From NCBI RefSeq assembly GCF_021653975.1, contig NZ_JAJKFK010000001.1, positions 648,853 to 712,852 of the forward strand: a stretch of 64,000 nucleotides of DNA, read 5' to 3'. Below the pieces are notes generated by a model. It was not told the DNA's origin, searched no databases, and saw only the letters and a program-made list of their open reading frames with translations. The position numbers and the translations under genes were made by a program. Each line of letters starts with the position of its first letter. Position 1 is the stretch's first letter. The DNA comes from Amycolatopsis sp. GM8. Its GTDB lineage: Bacteria > Actinomycetota > Actinomycetes > Mycobacteriales > Pseudonocardiaceae. Positions 8,217 to 17,459 of the stretch are shown here, piece after piece.

Positions 8217-8707
8217 GACGCCGCCTGCACGGAGTCGACCTTCCAGCCGCCATCGGTCCGCGTCAGCGAGGCGTTGAGCCGCGTCCGTGACGGCACCGAC
8301 GGCGCGCCGTTCGTGCTCAGCTGCACATCCAGCACCGCGAGCACCCGCGCCGTCCCGGCGGCCGGGTCCAGCTCGGCCACCGCGGCCTGGTTCACCTCCG
8401 CCGCCGCGACCGTCTTGCTGGCCGTCGTGCGGTCGAGCTGCAACTGCCGGTCACCGCTGAGCGTCTTGCCCAGCTCCCCGGTCGTCACCTGGATCCACCG
8501 GTCCACCGCCGGCCCGGGATCGTGGTAGTCGACCGTGTTCAACGTCGTCAGCGCGTCATCGGCGGCCGACAGCACGGCATCCCGGTCGTGCGCGCGCATC
8601 GCGGCCTCGTCGTGCGCGGCACTCCACCACGACCAGCCGGACCACGCCGCGACCAGCACAGACACGGCGGCCAAGGCACCCAGGGCCACCATTCCCGGAG
8701 ACTTCAT
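8213..8707 (-). CDS. Mce-associated membrane protein
   Basis: The 164-residue protein begins at the ATG at 8707, which overlaps the last base of mce4F. It has one N-terminal membrane helix (MVALGALAAVSVLVAAWSGW) and an external domain that includes VDYHDPGPAVDRWIQ and ends DGGWKVDSVQAAS, mirroring the end of its neighbour. This places it in the Mce-associated protein family and in the position of Rv3493c. The two Mam proteins are translationally coupled and follow all six Mce subunits, as in the M. tuberculosis mce4 locus. They are thought to form part of the assembled importer. Confidence 0.85.
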   Translation of the reverse strand: MKSPGMVALGALAAVSVLVAAWSGWSWWSAAHDEAAMRAHDRDAVLSAADDALTTLNTVDYHDPGPAVDRWIQVTTGELGKTLSGDRQLQLDRTTASKTVAAAEVNQAAVAELDPAAGTARVLAVLDVQLSTNGAPSVPSRTRLNASLTRTDGGWKVDSVQAAS

Positions 8708-9948
8708 CACGGCAATCCCAGCAGCTGCCCGATTCCCGTCGCATCCGGCCCCCGCACAAAGCCGAGCAGACCGGGCAACTGCGACTGCTGTGGTTGCTGC
8801 GACGACGACGGTGCGGGCTGGGACTGCGCGGGCGTGACGGGCTTGCCGCCGTAGGGCGAGTTCTGCGCGCCACGCACGTCGGTCGGGCTGCCGGGCGGTT
8901 CGGCGCAGTACGCCTGCGTGTTCGCGGGCTGGTCGCTCGTGTCGTTCGCCGGGCGCTGCTTGGTCGTCTCGTAGCCCTTGGTGCACGAGTGCGGGTCGAA
9001 GAAGTTGAGCACCAGCCCCAGATGCCCCTCACCGTTCGACGTGACCGACCGCGTGAACGCCGAAACCACCGGCAGCGCGACCAACTCCTCCTCGATCGCG
9101 TCGGTGCGCACCGCGGTGATCTGCACCGTCGTCAGCAGGTTCGCGATCAGCACCCCGAGATCGGTACCCGACACCGCCAGGATGTTGTCCACGTCGTTCG
9201 CCAGCTGCGGGGTTTCGTCGATCACCTTGCGCAGATCCGGGTCCGAGGTCTTGAGCTGGTCCGCGATCCGGCGCAGCCCCGTCGCGAGCGACGTGATGTT
9301 CTGCGCCTGGCGTTCCTGCGTGGCCAGCACGGTGTGCCCGTCGGAGAGCAGTTTCGTCGTCTGCGGCAGGTTTTCGGTCGCGGTCGAGGTGAACGAGCCC
9401 GCCGTGTCGAGCAGCTGTTGAAGGTCTGGACCAGTACCGGCGAACGCGTTGTACGTCTCGTCGACGACCGTCCGCAGCGACGAAGGGTCCACACTGGACG
9501 CGAACTTGTCCAGGTTCGCCAGCACGGTGTCCGGCGAGATCGGCAGCGCGGTCTTGTCCCGCTGGATGACCGACCCGTTGTGCAGGTACGGCCCGGAATC
9601 GTGGCTGGGCCGCAGGTCCACGTACTGCTCGCCGACGGCGGACCGGTCCGCGACGACGGCCTGCGTGTCGGCCGGAATGTCCGGCGAGCCCGAGTCGATG
9701 TCCAGGTCCACCGCGACGCCCTGCGCGTCGACCCGCATCCCGGTGACCCGGCCGACCGCCACGCCGCGGTAGGTGACCTCGGCGCCCGAGAAGATGCCAC
9801 CCGAGTCGGCCAGTTCGGCCGTCACGACGTACCCGCGTGGTCCGAACAACCGGTCGAGCCCCGCGTACTTCACGCCCGCGTAGCCGACCGAAAGTACCGC
9901 GATGAGGCCGAAAGCCAGCAGTTTGACCCAGTGCCGCCGGGTGAACAT
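8707..9948 (-). CDS. mce4F: Mce4F subunit of the steroid importer
   Basis: The 413-residue protein has an N-terminal membrane helix (VKLLAFGLIAVLSVGYAGVKY). The MlaD/MCE domain follows (residues about 38-115: GYVVTAELADSGGIFSGAEVTYRGVAVGRV), then a long helical region, and a Pro/Gln/Ser-rich C-terminal tail. MCE subunits form a hexameric tunnel that carries lipids from the outer layer to the YrbE permease. It is the sixth of six consecutive mce genes and overlaps the next gene by one base at both ends. Assignment to Mce4 (sterol) rather than Mce1-3 rests on the flanking hsd4A, fdxD, chsE4, chsE5 and fadD17 genes and the KstR sites. Confidence 0.88.
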   Translation of the reverse strand: MFTRRHWVKLLAFGLIAVLSVGYAGVKYAGLDRLFGPRGYVVTAELADSGGIFSGAEVTYRGVAVGRVTGMRVDAQGVAVDLDIDSGSPDIPADTQAVVADRSAVGEQYVDLRPSHDSGPYLHNGSVIQRDKTALPISPDTVLANLDKFASSVDPSSLRTVVDETYNAFAGTGPDLQQLLDTAGSFTSTATENLPQTTKLLSDGHTVLATQERQAQNITSLATGLRRIADQLKTSDPDLRKVIDETPQLANDVDNILAVSGTDLGVLIANLLTTVQITAVRTDAIEEELVALPVVSAFTRSVTSNGEGHLGLVLNFFDPHSCTKGYETTKQRPANDTSDQPANTQAYCAEPPGSPTDVRGAQNSPYGGKPVTPAQSQPAPSSSQQPQQSQLPGLLGFVRGPDATGIGQLLGLP

Positions 9949-11102
9949 CAGTGCCCACCTCCCAGCAACGTGCCCAGCAAATCGCCCAAGACGCCGCCGT
10001 TCGGCTGCGGGGGCGCCGCGGGCTGCTGTGGCAACGGAAGCGGCGGCGCGGACCCACCGCCCAGCTGGATGGTCCCGGCCGGCGTGGAAACCTGTACCCG
10101 GCCGGCATTGGTGACGTTCTGGAAGATCTCGCTGAGGTCCAGGTCGAGCCGCGCCCGCACGTTCGCGTAGTCGCCCTTGACCACGTCACCGGCGACGTCC
10201 GGCAGCGGATAGGTGGGCAGGATCTTCAGTGCGGTGGGCAGGTTGTTGCCTGCCTCGGCAAGCTTCTGCAAGGTGGGAGTAAGCGCTTTCAGGTTGTCGA
10301 TCAGCTGGTCCCTGCTCTTGTTCACGGTGTCGACCGCGACCCCCGACAGCCTGTCGAGCGACTGCAGCATGCCGACCAGCTCGTCCCGCTGCTCGTTGAC
10401 GACCTGCAGCCCGGGCGCCAGGTTGTCGAGCGCGTTGGTCAGGTTCGCGGTCTGGTCGTTCAGCGTGCTGGACAACCGGTTCAGCCCGTCGATGGCGCGG
10501 ATGATGTCGCTCTTCTGGCCGTCCAGTTCGGTCGCCAGCTGGTCCACTCTGGACAGTAGCGCGCGGATCTCCGCCTCGTTGCCGGTCAGCGCCTTGTTCA
10601 GCTCACGCGTGATGTCGGCGAGCTGGTTGATGCCACCACCGTTGAGCAGCAGCGAAAGCGCGCCCAGGACCTCTTCGACCTCCGGGTTGCGGTTGGTGCG
10701 GGACAACGGGATCGTCGCGCCGTTGGTGAGCGTGCCGGTGGCGCCCTCGTTCGGCTGACGCAGCTCGACGAACTTCTCCCCCAGCAGGCTCGACTGCCGC
10801 AGATCCGCGTAGGAATTAGCGGGCAGATGCACGTCTCCGTTGACCCGCATGGTCACCAGCGCCGAACGCGTGTCCGGCGCCAGTTCGATCTTGTCCACCC
10901 GGCCGACCGCCACGTCATTGACCTTCACACTCGCCTGCGGCACCAGGTCGAGCACGTCCGAGAACTGCCCGACGACCTGGTACGGATGATCGCCGAGGTC
11001 CGCACCACCGGGCAGCGGCGTGCTGTAGAGGCCCGAAAATCCCCCGGTGCCACAGCCACTGAGCAGCAACAGCACGACCAGGACAGGCAGAAAACGCTTC
11101 AC
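9948..11102 (-). CDS. mce4E: Mce4E lipoprotein subunit
   Basis: The start is the GTG at 11102, which overlaps the mce4D stop as GTGA. This gives 384 residues with an N-terminal lipoprotein signal: KRFLPVLVVLLLLSGC with the lipidated Cys at position 17. Upstream in-frame codons are antisense-like shadow sequence inside mce4D. The MCE domain follows (QVVGQFSDVLDLVPQASVKVNDVAVGRV), then long amphipathic helices that build the tunnel wall, and a Pro/Gly-rich tail. The lipobox is the hallmark of the E subunit in mce operons. It is coupled with neighbours on both sides. Confidence 0.88.
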   Translation of the reverse strand: MKRFLPVLVVLLLLSGCGTGGFSGLYSTPLPGGADLGDHPYQVVGQFSDVLDLVPQASVKVNDVAVGRVDKIELAPDTRSALVTMRVNGDVHLPANSYADLRQSSLLGEKFVELRQPNEGATGTLTNGATIPLSRTNRNPEVEEVLGALSLLLNGGGINQLADITRELNKALTGNEAEIRALLSRVDQLATELDGQKSDIIRAIDGLNRLSSTLNDQTANLTNALDNLAPGLQVVNEQRDELVGMLQSLDRLSGVAVDTVNKSRDQLIDNLKALTPTLQKLAEAGNNLPTALKILPTYPLPDVAGDVVKGDYANVRARLDLDLSEIFQNVTNAGRVQVSTPAGTIQLGGGSAPPLPLPQQPAAPPQPNGGVLGDLLGTLLGGGH

Positions 11103-12286
11103 GAGCCACCGTCCGGGACCGAGACGAGCGGCAGCAACGGCAGTGGCGGGATCTTGCCCGCGTTCATCTCCTCCATCAGCTGCGGGATCGACGGCAGCTT
11201 CGCGATGCCGTCGACCACCGGCTGGAGCACGTTGCAGAGATTTCCGACCACGTCGGGCAGCCTGACCGGGGTCGACGCCTTGAGCACCCGGCACAGCGTG
11301 ACCACCAGCGGGTTGGTGAACTCGTTGGCGTTGTAGCGGATCGCGATGCTGCCGGACGCAGCGTCGTAGGAGTTGATGAAGTTCGTCAAGCCCGTCGGTC
11401 CGACGTCGAGCACCTCGGCGAGCGCCGACCGCTGGTCCACCAGGACCTTGCTCACACTGGCCAGCTTGTCCACATTGGACGTCAGCAGATCGCGGTTCTC
11501 CTCGACGAACTGCTGCACTTCGCCGAGCGACGTGGCGAGCGAAGAAAGCGCTTTCCCGACGTCATCGGAGTCGTCGGCGAGGAAGCCGGTCACGTCCGCC
11601 ACGCGCGTGTAGAACTGGTTGAGCTCGTTGTCGCTGTCGGCCAGTGCCGTGGTGAACGACTGGAGATTCCGCACCGTGGCGAACAGATCGCCTTTCGAAT
11701 TGTCGAGCGTGCGGGAAAGGTCGGCCAGCTGCGTGACGGTGTCGTTGATGTTCTTGCCGTTGCCGTCGAGATTCTTTGCGGCGGTATCGAGCAGATCGGA
11801 CAGTGCGCCGTTGGCGTTGGCGCCGTTCGGGCCGAGGCTCGTGGACAACTTGTCGAGGCTGCCGTACAGGTCGTCGATCTCCATCGGCGTCGCCGTGTGG
11901 TCCTTCGGGATCACCGTGCCCGAGGCGAGCACCGGCCCGCTGTCATACGCCGGGGTCAGCTGCACGTACCGGTCGCTGACCAGCGACGGTGCGACCACGA
12001 CGGCACCGGCGTCGGCGGGGATCTGGACGCCCGGATCGACCCGCATGTCCACGCGGACCGCGTCGCCCTGCGGCGTCACGTCGGTGATCTCGCCGACCTG
12101 GATGCCCAGCACCCGCACCGAGGATCCCGCATACAGCCCGACGGTCTTGTCGAACATCGCGGAAACCCTGGTGCCGCCGGTGTCGCGGAACACCAGCCAC
12201 ACCCCGGCGACCAGCAGGAGCGCGACGACGCAGCCGGTCGCGATGTACCGATACGCCGACCGGCCCGCCTGCGTGTCAACCGTCAT
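11099..12286 (-). CDS. mce4D: Mce4D subunit
   Basis: The 395-residue protein has one N-terminal membrane helix (YIATGCVVALLLVAGVWLVF). The MCE domain starts TRVSAMFDKTVGLYAGSSVRVLGIQVGEI, and a helical region follows. Two cysteines near the C-terminus (LCRVL and NLCNVL) resemble those of other D subunits. It overlaps mce4C by 4 bases upstream and mce4E by 4 bases downstream. Role: one wall element of the hexameric sterol tunnel. The subunit letter is from gene order. Confidence 0.87.
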   Translation of the reverse strand: MTVDTQAGRSAYRYIATGCVVALLLVAGVWLVFRDTGGTRVSAMFDKTVGLYAGSSVRVLGIQVGEITDVTPQGDAVRVDMRVDPGVQIPADAGAVVVAPSLVSDRYVQLTPAYDSGPVLASGTVIPKDHTATPMEIDDLYGSLDKLSTSLGPNGANANGALSDLLDTAAKNLDGNGKNINDTVTQLADLSRTLDNSKGDLFATVRNLQSFTTALADSDNELNQFYTRVADVTGFLADDSDDVGKALSSLATSLGEVQQFVEENRDLLTSNVDKLASVSKVLVDQRSALAEVLDVGPTGLTNFINSYDAASGSIAIRYNANEFTNPLVVTLCRVLKASTPVRLPDVVGNLCNVLQPVVDGIAKLPSIPQLMEEMNAGKIPPLPLLPLVSVPDGGS

Positions 12287-13326
12287 CGTCCGCTCACCCC
12301 CTGATCCGGCGCGGAAATCGGCGGGGTGCAGCCCTCCGGGTTGACCGACAGCCCGCCGGCCTTGATCACCGGCGGGAACAGGCCGCAGATATAGCCCTCG
12401 AACCAGCGCCCGTTACCGGTCGCGTTGGCGCCGATCCGGGAGAACGGTGCGAGCAGCGCGAGGCTCCGGCCGAGGTTGTCCTGATTACGCTGCAGGATGT
12501 CCGTGACGTCGCCGAGCTTCTGCAGCGTCGGCCGCAGCTGGGCCCGGTTGTCCGCGACCAATCCGCTGAGCTGAGCCGAAAGATCCTGGGTTCCCTTGAG
12601 CAGCGCGCTGATCGCGTCCCGGCGTTGCTGCAGTTCGGTCAGCAGCAGGTTCCCGTCGTTGATCACGGCCTGCAGCTGGGCGTTGCGGTCGGAAAGCGTT
12701 TTCGACACCTGACTCGTGTTGCTCAGCAGGTTCGCCAGTTCCTGGTCCCGTGAGGACACCGTTTTCGACAGCGCGGACAACCCGTTCAGCGTGTCCTGCA
12801 AGGGTTTCGGGGTGTCCTTCAGCGCTTGTGACACCGAGTCGAAGCTCTGTGCCAGTTGCTGGGTGTTGATGTCGCCCACCGTCTGCGACAGCTGCTGGAA
12901 CGCGTCCTGCAGCTGGAACGGCGTCGTGGTGCGCTCGACGGGGATCGGCTCGTCCGGGTCCTGCGCCCGGCCGCCTTTCGGTTGCAGCGCAAGGTACTTG
13001 TCGCCGAGCAGGGTCTTGATCTCGATGGACGCGGTGGTGGCGTCGCCGACCTTCGTGTCCGAGATCTTGAACTTCACCAGCACCTTCTTGCCGGCCAGCG
13101 ACACCGAGCTGACCTGCCCGACCTTGACGCCCGCGACCTGCACCTCGTTGTCCGGCACCAGCCCGCCGGACTCCGCGAAGTACGCCTCGTACGTGGTTCC
13201 CGTGCTGAGTAAGGGAAGTTCGTCGGAGAAATAGGAGACGACGGTGACCAGCACGATGAGCACGAGCGCGACCGCGCCGACGGCGGCCTGGTTGCGATCG
13301 CGGAGACGTTTCCCGGTGCCGTTCAC
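12283..13326 (-). CDS. mce4C: Mce4C subunit
   Basis: The protein has a basic leader (KRLRDRNQ), a membrane helix (AAVGAVALVLIVLVTVVSYF) and the MCE domain (YEAYFAESGGLVPDNEVQVAGVKVGQV), then long helices. The start was set at the GTG at 13326 (347 residues), which overlaps the mce4B stop as GTGA like the other junctions in this operon. The GTG at 13338 (351 residues) is possible but has its ribosome-binding sequence almost touching the codon. It is the third of six MCE subunits. Confidence 0.87.
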   Translation of the reverse strand: MNGTGKRLRDRNQAAVGAVALVLIVLVTVVSYFSDELPLLSTGTTYEAYFAESGGLVPDNEVQVAGVKVGQVSSVSLAGKKVLVKFKISDTKVGDATTASIEIKTLLGDKYLALQPKGGRAQDPDEPIPVERTTTPFQLQDAFQQLSQTVGDINTQQLAQSFDSVSQALKDTPKPLQDTLNGLSALSKTVSSRDQELANLLSNTSQVSKTLSDRNAQLQAVINDGNLLLTELQQRRDAISALLKGTQDLSAQLSGLVADNRAQLRPTLQKLGDVTDILQRNQDNLGRSLALLAPFSRIGANATGNGRWFEGYICGLFPPVIKAGGLSVNPEGCTPPISAPDQGVSGR

Positions 13327-14366
13327 GATGGCTTGCACCTCTCCGGCGTCTCGGTGCCCGGAATGGGCAGCAGCGGCAGGGTGATGTTGAGCTGGGAGAT
13401 GCCGATCGTGCCGGACAGGCCGCAGAGGTAGTAGTTGTACCAGCCGCCGTAGCTCAGTGTCCGGGTGAACTTGTCGAGGTTGCCCGGCAGCTTCTTCAGC
13501 AGTTCGTCCAGTAGCGACCCGGAATCCGACAGGGTGTTCGACAGCACGCCCAGGTTCGCGATGTCGTCCTTGAGCGGCGGCCGCGCGTCCTGCAGCAGGC
13601 CCGCGGTGACATCCGTGAGGCTCGCCAGCGCGGACACCGCGTCACCGATCGGTTTTCGTTGCTGGGCAAGGCCGGTGACGAGCTGCTGGGTCTGGTCGAT
13701 GAGGTTCCCGAGCGCGGGCCCGCGCTGGTTGACCGTCGCCAGCACGGTGTTGAGGTTGTCGATGACCTGGCCGATCACCTTGTCCTTGTCGGCGATCGCC
13801 GAGGTGACCGACGCGGTGTGGGTCAGCAGGCTCTCGATCGTGCCGCCCTCGCCCTGGAACACCTGGATGATCTCGTAGGACAGCTGGTTGACCTGCTGCG
13901 GGTCCAGCGCCTGGAACAGTGGCTTGAACCCGTTGAACAGCACGGTCAGGTTCAGCGCGGGCTGGGTCCGGTCCGGCGGGATGAGGCCGCCGGACGGCAG
14001 TTCGCCACCACCGTCCACTGTGGTCCCGAGCGACAGGTAGCGCTGGCCGACCAGGTTGCGGTACTTGACTATCGCGGTCACGGCGGCGGGCAGCTTGTAC
14101 GCGGAAGAGATCGAGAAGTGCACGTCGGCGAGATTGCGGCCGTCTTCCTCGACCACGTTGATCTTGTCGACCTGACCGACCTTGACGCCGACGATGCGCA
14201 CATCGTCGCCCTCGTGCAGGCCGGACGCGTCGGTGAACCGGGCGGTGTAGCCGGACGTGACACCGAAGTTGGTGTTGGCGATGGTGGCGCCCAAGATCCC
14301 GGTGAGCAGCACGGTGACCACGGCGAAGATCACGATCTTGATCAGAGGTGCGACGAAATTCCTCAC
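13323..14366 (-). CDS. mce4B: Mce4B subunit
   Basis: The start is the GTG at 14366, overlapping the mce4A stop, and the product is 347 residues. The N-terminal membrane helix (PLIKIVIFAVVTVLLTGILG) is followed by TNFGVTSGYTARFTDASGLHEGDDVRIVGVKVGQV, a clear MCE domain, and then helical segments. The ~150 upstream in-frame codons are Arg/Ala-rich shadow sequence and were excluded. B subunits in this family share the Asn/Thr motif just after the membrane helix. It is part of the uninterrupted yrbE4A-mce4F unit. Confidence 0.88.
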   Translation of the reverse strand: MRNFVAPLIKIVIFAVVTVLLTGILGATIANTNFGVTSGYTARFTDASGLHEGDDVRIVGVKVGQVDKINVVEEDGRNLADVHFSISSAYKLPAAVTAIVKYRNLVGQRYLSLGTTVDGGGELPSGGLIPPDRTQPALNLTVLFNGFKPLFQALDPQQVNQLSYEIIQVFQGEGGTIESLLTHTASVTSAIADKDKVIGQVIDNLNTVLATVNQRGPALGNLIDQTQQLVTGLAQQRKPIGDAVSALASLTDVTAGLLQDARPPLKDDIANLGVLSNTLSDSGSLLDELLKKLPGNLDKFTRTLSYGGWYNYYLCGLSGTIGISQLNITLPLLPIPGTETPERCKPS

Positions 14367-15697
14367 TGGACATCCACCTCCGCCCCACGGTAGAGCGGAC
14401 CGACGAGCAGGCTCGCCCAGTCCGGTACCTGGTCGGGCGTGGTGTCGAGTTCCTGCGAGACAAGCGCCCCGATCAGACTCTGCTCGGCGGGCGAGTTCGC
14501 GACCGAACCGGCTGTGGTGCCGGAGCCGCCGGCGATGATCCCGTTGCTGGGCAACGGAGTGTTCTCTCCGGGCGGCACCGCCGGATGAGACGAGCCGTCC
14601 TGGACCGGACCGCCCGGCGGGTATTGCGGCCACCGGCCCGGCGGCACGACCTGCGGGTAGCAGCGCGGACCGCGCTTGTCGGTGTACTTCGGCTCGTCCA
14701 CACCGGGCAGGTACTTGGTGCGGTCGGCGATGAACCGGATCGTCACGTGGTTCATCTGGTCCGTGCCGTAGCCGAAAGCTTCGTACGCGCGCGGTACCGA
14801 GTCGGCGAACTGCTGCAGCATGCACGGGTACTCGGGCGCGTACTTCGCGAGCACATCCAAAGTGGACTGAGAGGTCGCGGTCAGCCGGATGATGTTATTT
14901 TCGTTGACCTTCAGGAAGCTCGTCAGGTCGGTCGACACGTTCGTCACCGACGAGAACACCTGCGCGAGCTGCTGTTGCTTGTCCACCAGCGTCTTGCTCG
15001 TGGTGGTCAGGTCGGAAAGCGCTTGCAGGAAGTCCGGCGCGGCCCGGTTGTAGACGTCGGTGACATTGGCGAAGCTCGTGATGTCCGCCTTGATGTCGGG
15101 CAACGAAGGATTGAGCCGCGCGAGGTAATCCGAAAGCTGATCGAGCGTCTGGCCGAGCTGCTGCCCCCGGCCGTCCAGTGCGGTCGAAACAGCACTCAGC
15201 GTCGCCGAAAGCTTCTGTGGCTGGACGGCCTGCAGCAACGGCATCACGTCGTCGAGCACCCGCTCCAGCTCGATCGCGGAGCTCGACCGGTCCTGCGGGA
15301 TCACGTCACCGGCCGCGATATGCCGCGGCGACGGGCTGGCAGGTATCTGCAGCGCGACATACCGTTCGCCGAACAGGGTTTTCGGCAGCAGCCGCGCGGA
15401 GACGTTGGCCGGGATCTGGCCAATCTTCGACGGGTCCAGCGCCAGCTCGATCGCCGCGTGGTCGCCGAGCGCGCTGACCGACCGGACCTCGCCGACCGGC
15501 ACCCCGCGGATCTTGACGTCCGACCCGGTGCCGAGCTGGTTGCCGACATGGTCGGTTTCCAGCCGTACCAGGGAAACCGGGGTGAACTCCTTCTTGTAGA
15601 TCGCGACCGTGGTGACGAAGAACAGCGCGCACACCACGATGAAGATCAGGCCCAGCACCTGATGCCACAACCGGCGGCGCAGGATCGAGGAGTTCAT
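14363..15697 (-). CDS. mce4A: Mce4A subunit
   Basis: The ATG at 15697 overlaps the yrbE4B stop (ATGA) and gives 444 residues. A membrane helix (VLGLIFIVVCALFFVTTVAIY) precedes the MCE domain (PVSLVRLETDHVGNQLGTGSDVKIRGVPVGEV). A long helical region and a Pro/Gly-rich C-terminal tail follow. In mycobacteria Mce4A is the first of six subunits and is needed for cholesterol uptake. The upstream frame extension to 16372 is an antisense-like shadow of yrbE4B and was discarded. Confidence 0.88.
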   Translation of the reverse strand: MNSSILRRRLWHQVLGLIFIVVCALFFVTTVAIYKKEFTPVSLVRLETDHVGNQLGTGSDVKIRGVPVGEVRSVSALGDHAAIELALDPSKIGQIPANVSARLLPKTLFGERYVALQIPASPSPRHIAAGDVIPQDRSSSAIELERVLDDVMPLLQAVQPQKLSATLSAVSTALDGRGQQLGQTLDQLSDYLARLNPSLPDIKADITSFANVTDVYNRAAPDFLQALSDLTTTSKTLVDKQQQLAQVFSSVTNVSTDLTSFLKVNENNIIRLTATSQSTLDVLAKYAPEYPCMLQQFADSVPRAYEAFGYGTDQMNHVTIRFIADRTKYLPGVDEPKYTDKRGPRCYPQVVPPGRWPQYPPGGPVQDGSSHPAVPPGENTPLPSNGIIAGGSGTTAGSVANSPAEQSLIGALVSQELDTTPDQVPDWASLLVGPLYRGAEVDVQ

Positions 15698-16551
15698 CCC
15701 GAGATCCTGACCGTCGTGGTGGCGCCCCAGATCGCGAGGCTCAGGAAGAAGTCGAGCAGCGAGATCAGCACGATCGACGTGCGCACCGCCCGGCCCACCG
15801 CGACACCGACCCCGGCCGGCCCGCCTTTCGCCGTATAGCCGTAATAACAATGGGAGAGGATCACGATCACACTGAAGAAGATCACCTTCATGAACGACCA
15901 GAGCACGTCTTCCGGTGGCAGGAACAGATTGAAGTAATGGTCGTACGTGCCCGCGGACTGCCCGTACAGCCACACCGTGATCTGCCGGGCCGCCAAATAG
16001 GACGAAAGCAATCCCACCGCGTACAACGGGATCACCGCGGCGATCCCCGCGAGCACCCGGGTCGTCACGAGATACGGCATGCTCGGCACGGCCATCACCT
16101 CGAGCGCGTCGATCTCCTCCGAGATCCGCATCGCGCCCAGCTGCGCGGTGAAACCGCAGCCGACCGTCGCCGAGAGCGCGAGCCCCGCCGCGAGCGGCGC
16201 CACCTCGCGAGTGTTGAAGTAGGCGGAGATGAACCCGGTCAGCGCGGCGGTACCCAGCTGGTTCAGCGCGGCGTAGCCCTGCATACCGACGATCAGGCCG
16301 GTGAACATCGTCATGCCGATCATCACACCGAGGGTCCCGCCGATCACCGCGAGACCGCCGGTGCCGAAGCACACCTCGGTCAGCAGCCGCAGCGTTTCCT
16401 TGGTGTAGCGGCGAAGCGTGCGCGGCGACCAGGCCAGCGCCCGGGCATAGAAGGAAAGCTGCTCACCGAAGCCCTCGAAGATCGCGCCGGGCCGGGCGAT
16501 CAGCTCCAGCCGCCGCTCCGACCGGTCGTCGACCTCGATCTGGACCGCCAT
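15694..16551 (-). CDS. yrbE4B: YrbE4B permease (MlaE family)
   Basis: The 285-residue integral membrane protein starts at the ATG at 16551, sharing a base with the yrbE4A stop. A short cytoplasmic leader precedes several membrane helices. The MlaE hallmark EEIDALEVMAVPSMPYLVTTRV, the coupling region that meets the ATPase MceG, is clearly present. The start region GGTLGVMIGMTMFTGLIVGMQGY fits the family. No ATPase gene is nearby; actinobacterial mce systems share one MceG encoded elsewhere. It pairs with YrbE4A as the membrane channel. Confidence 0.92.
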   Translation of the reverse strand: MAVQIEVDDRSERRLELIARPGAIFEGFGEQLSFYARALAWSPRTLRRYTKETLRLLTEVCFGTGGLAVIGGTLGVMIGMTMFTGLIVGMQGYAALNQLGTAALTGFISAYFNTREVAPLAAGLALSATVGCGFTAQLGAMRISEEIDALEVMAVPSMPYLVTTRVLAGIAAVIPLYAVGLLSSYLAARQITVWLYGQSAGTYDHYFNLFLPPEDVLWSFMKVIFFSVIVILSHCYYGYTAKGGPAGVGVAVGRAVRTSIVLISLLDFFLSLAIWGATTTVRISG

Positions 16552-17345
16552 CACAGCGCCTTCGGCGGGATGACCCGCAGGTAGATCGCGGTCAGCACCA
16601 CGTTGATCAGGAACAGCAGCAGGAAGGTGATCACGACGGCCTGGTTCACCGCGTCGCCGACGCCTTTCGGCCCGCCGGCCGGGTTCAGCCCGCGGTACGC
16701 GGCGACCACGCCGGCGACGAACCCGTACAGCACCGCCTTGATCTCGCTGATGTAGAGGTCCGGCAGTTGCGCGAGCGCGTTGAAGCTCGCCAGGTACGCG
16801 CCCGGGGTGCCGCCCTGCATGATGACGTTGAAGAAGTACCCGCCGAGCACGCCGACCACGCTGACCAGGCCGTTGAGCAGCACCGACACAACCATCGCGG
16901 CAAGCACCCGCGGCACGATCAACCGCTGGATCGGGTTGACGCCGAGCACCTCCATGGCGTCGATCTCTTCGCGGATCTTGCGCGCCCCGATGTCCGCGCA
17001 GACCGCGCTGCCGCCCGCGCCGGCCACGAGCAGCGCGGTGATCAGCGGGGAGGCCTGCTGCACGATCGCGAGCGCGCTCGCCGCCCCGGTGAACGACTGG
17101 GCGCCGATCTGCTCGGTGAGCGAGCCGAGCTGCAACGCGATCACCGCGCCGAACGGGATCGCGACGAGCGCGGTCGGCAGGATCGTGACGCTGGCGAAGA
17201 ACCAGCACTGCTGGATCCACTCGCGGAACTGGAACGGCCGGCGCGGGATCGCGAGGAGGACCTCCCAGGCGAGCGTGGACAGCTTGCCGACCTGCGCGAG
17301 CGCGGCGGTTCCCGGAACGTTCACCGTGCCACTGCGCGAACCCAT
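16551..17345 (-). CDS. yrbE4A: YrbE4A permease (MlaE family)
   Basis: The 264-residue membrane protein shows the MlaE motif EEIDAMEVLGVNPIQRLIVPRV and several hydrophobic helices. The ATG at 17345 was chosen because GGAGG sits 4 bases upstream; the GTG one codon earlier is too close to it. The gene follows the SDR at 17460 after 114 bases with no clear promoter or strong terminator. It is probably read from the KstR-controlled transcript starting upstream of hsd4A, though an internal promoter is possible. Confidence 0.92.
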   Translation of the reverse strand: MGSRSGTVNVPGTAALAQVGKLSTLAWEVLLAIPRRPFQFREWIQQCWFFASVTILPTALVAIPFGAVIALQLGSLTEQIGAQSFTGAASALAIVQQASPLITALLVAGAGGSAVCADIGARKIREEIDAMEVLGVNPIQRLIVPRVLAAMVVSVLLNGLVSVVGVLGGYFFNVIMQGGTPGAYLASFNALAQLPDLYISEIKAVLYGFVAGVVAAYRGLNPAGGPKGVGDAVNQAVVITFLLLFLINVVLTAIYLRVIPPKAL

Positions 17346-17459
17346 CACACCTCCGCCGACCCGTGCCTCGTTGCCTGAGTCTTGCTCACCATGTGTGCCC
17401 GCTGTTTGTTAGCGGTGTTCACATGATCCTGTCGACGGCCTCCCGGTGTGCTTGATCAC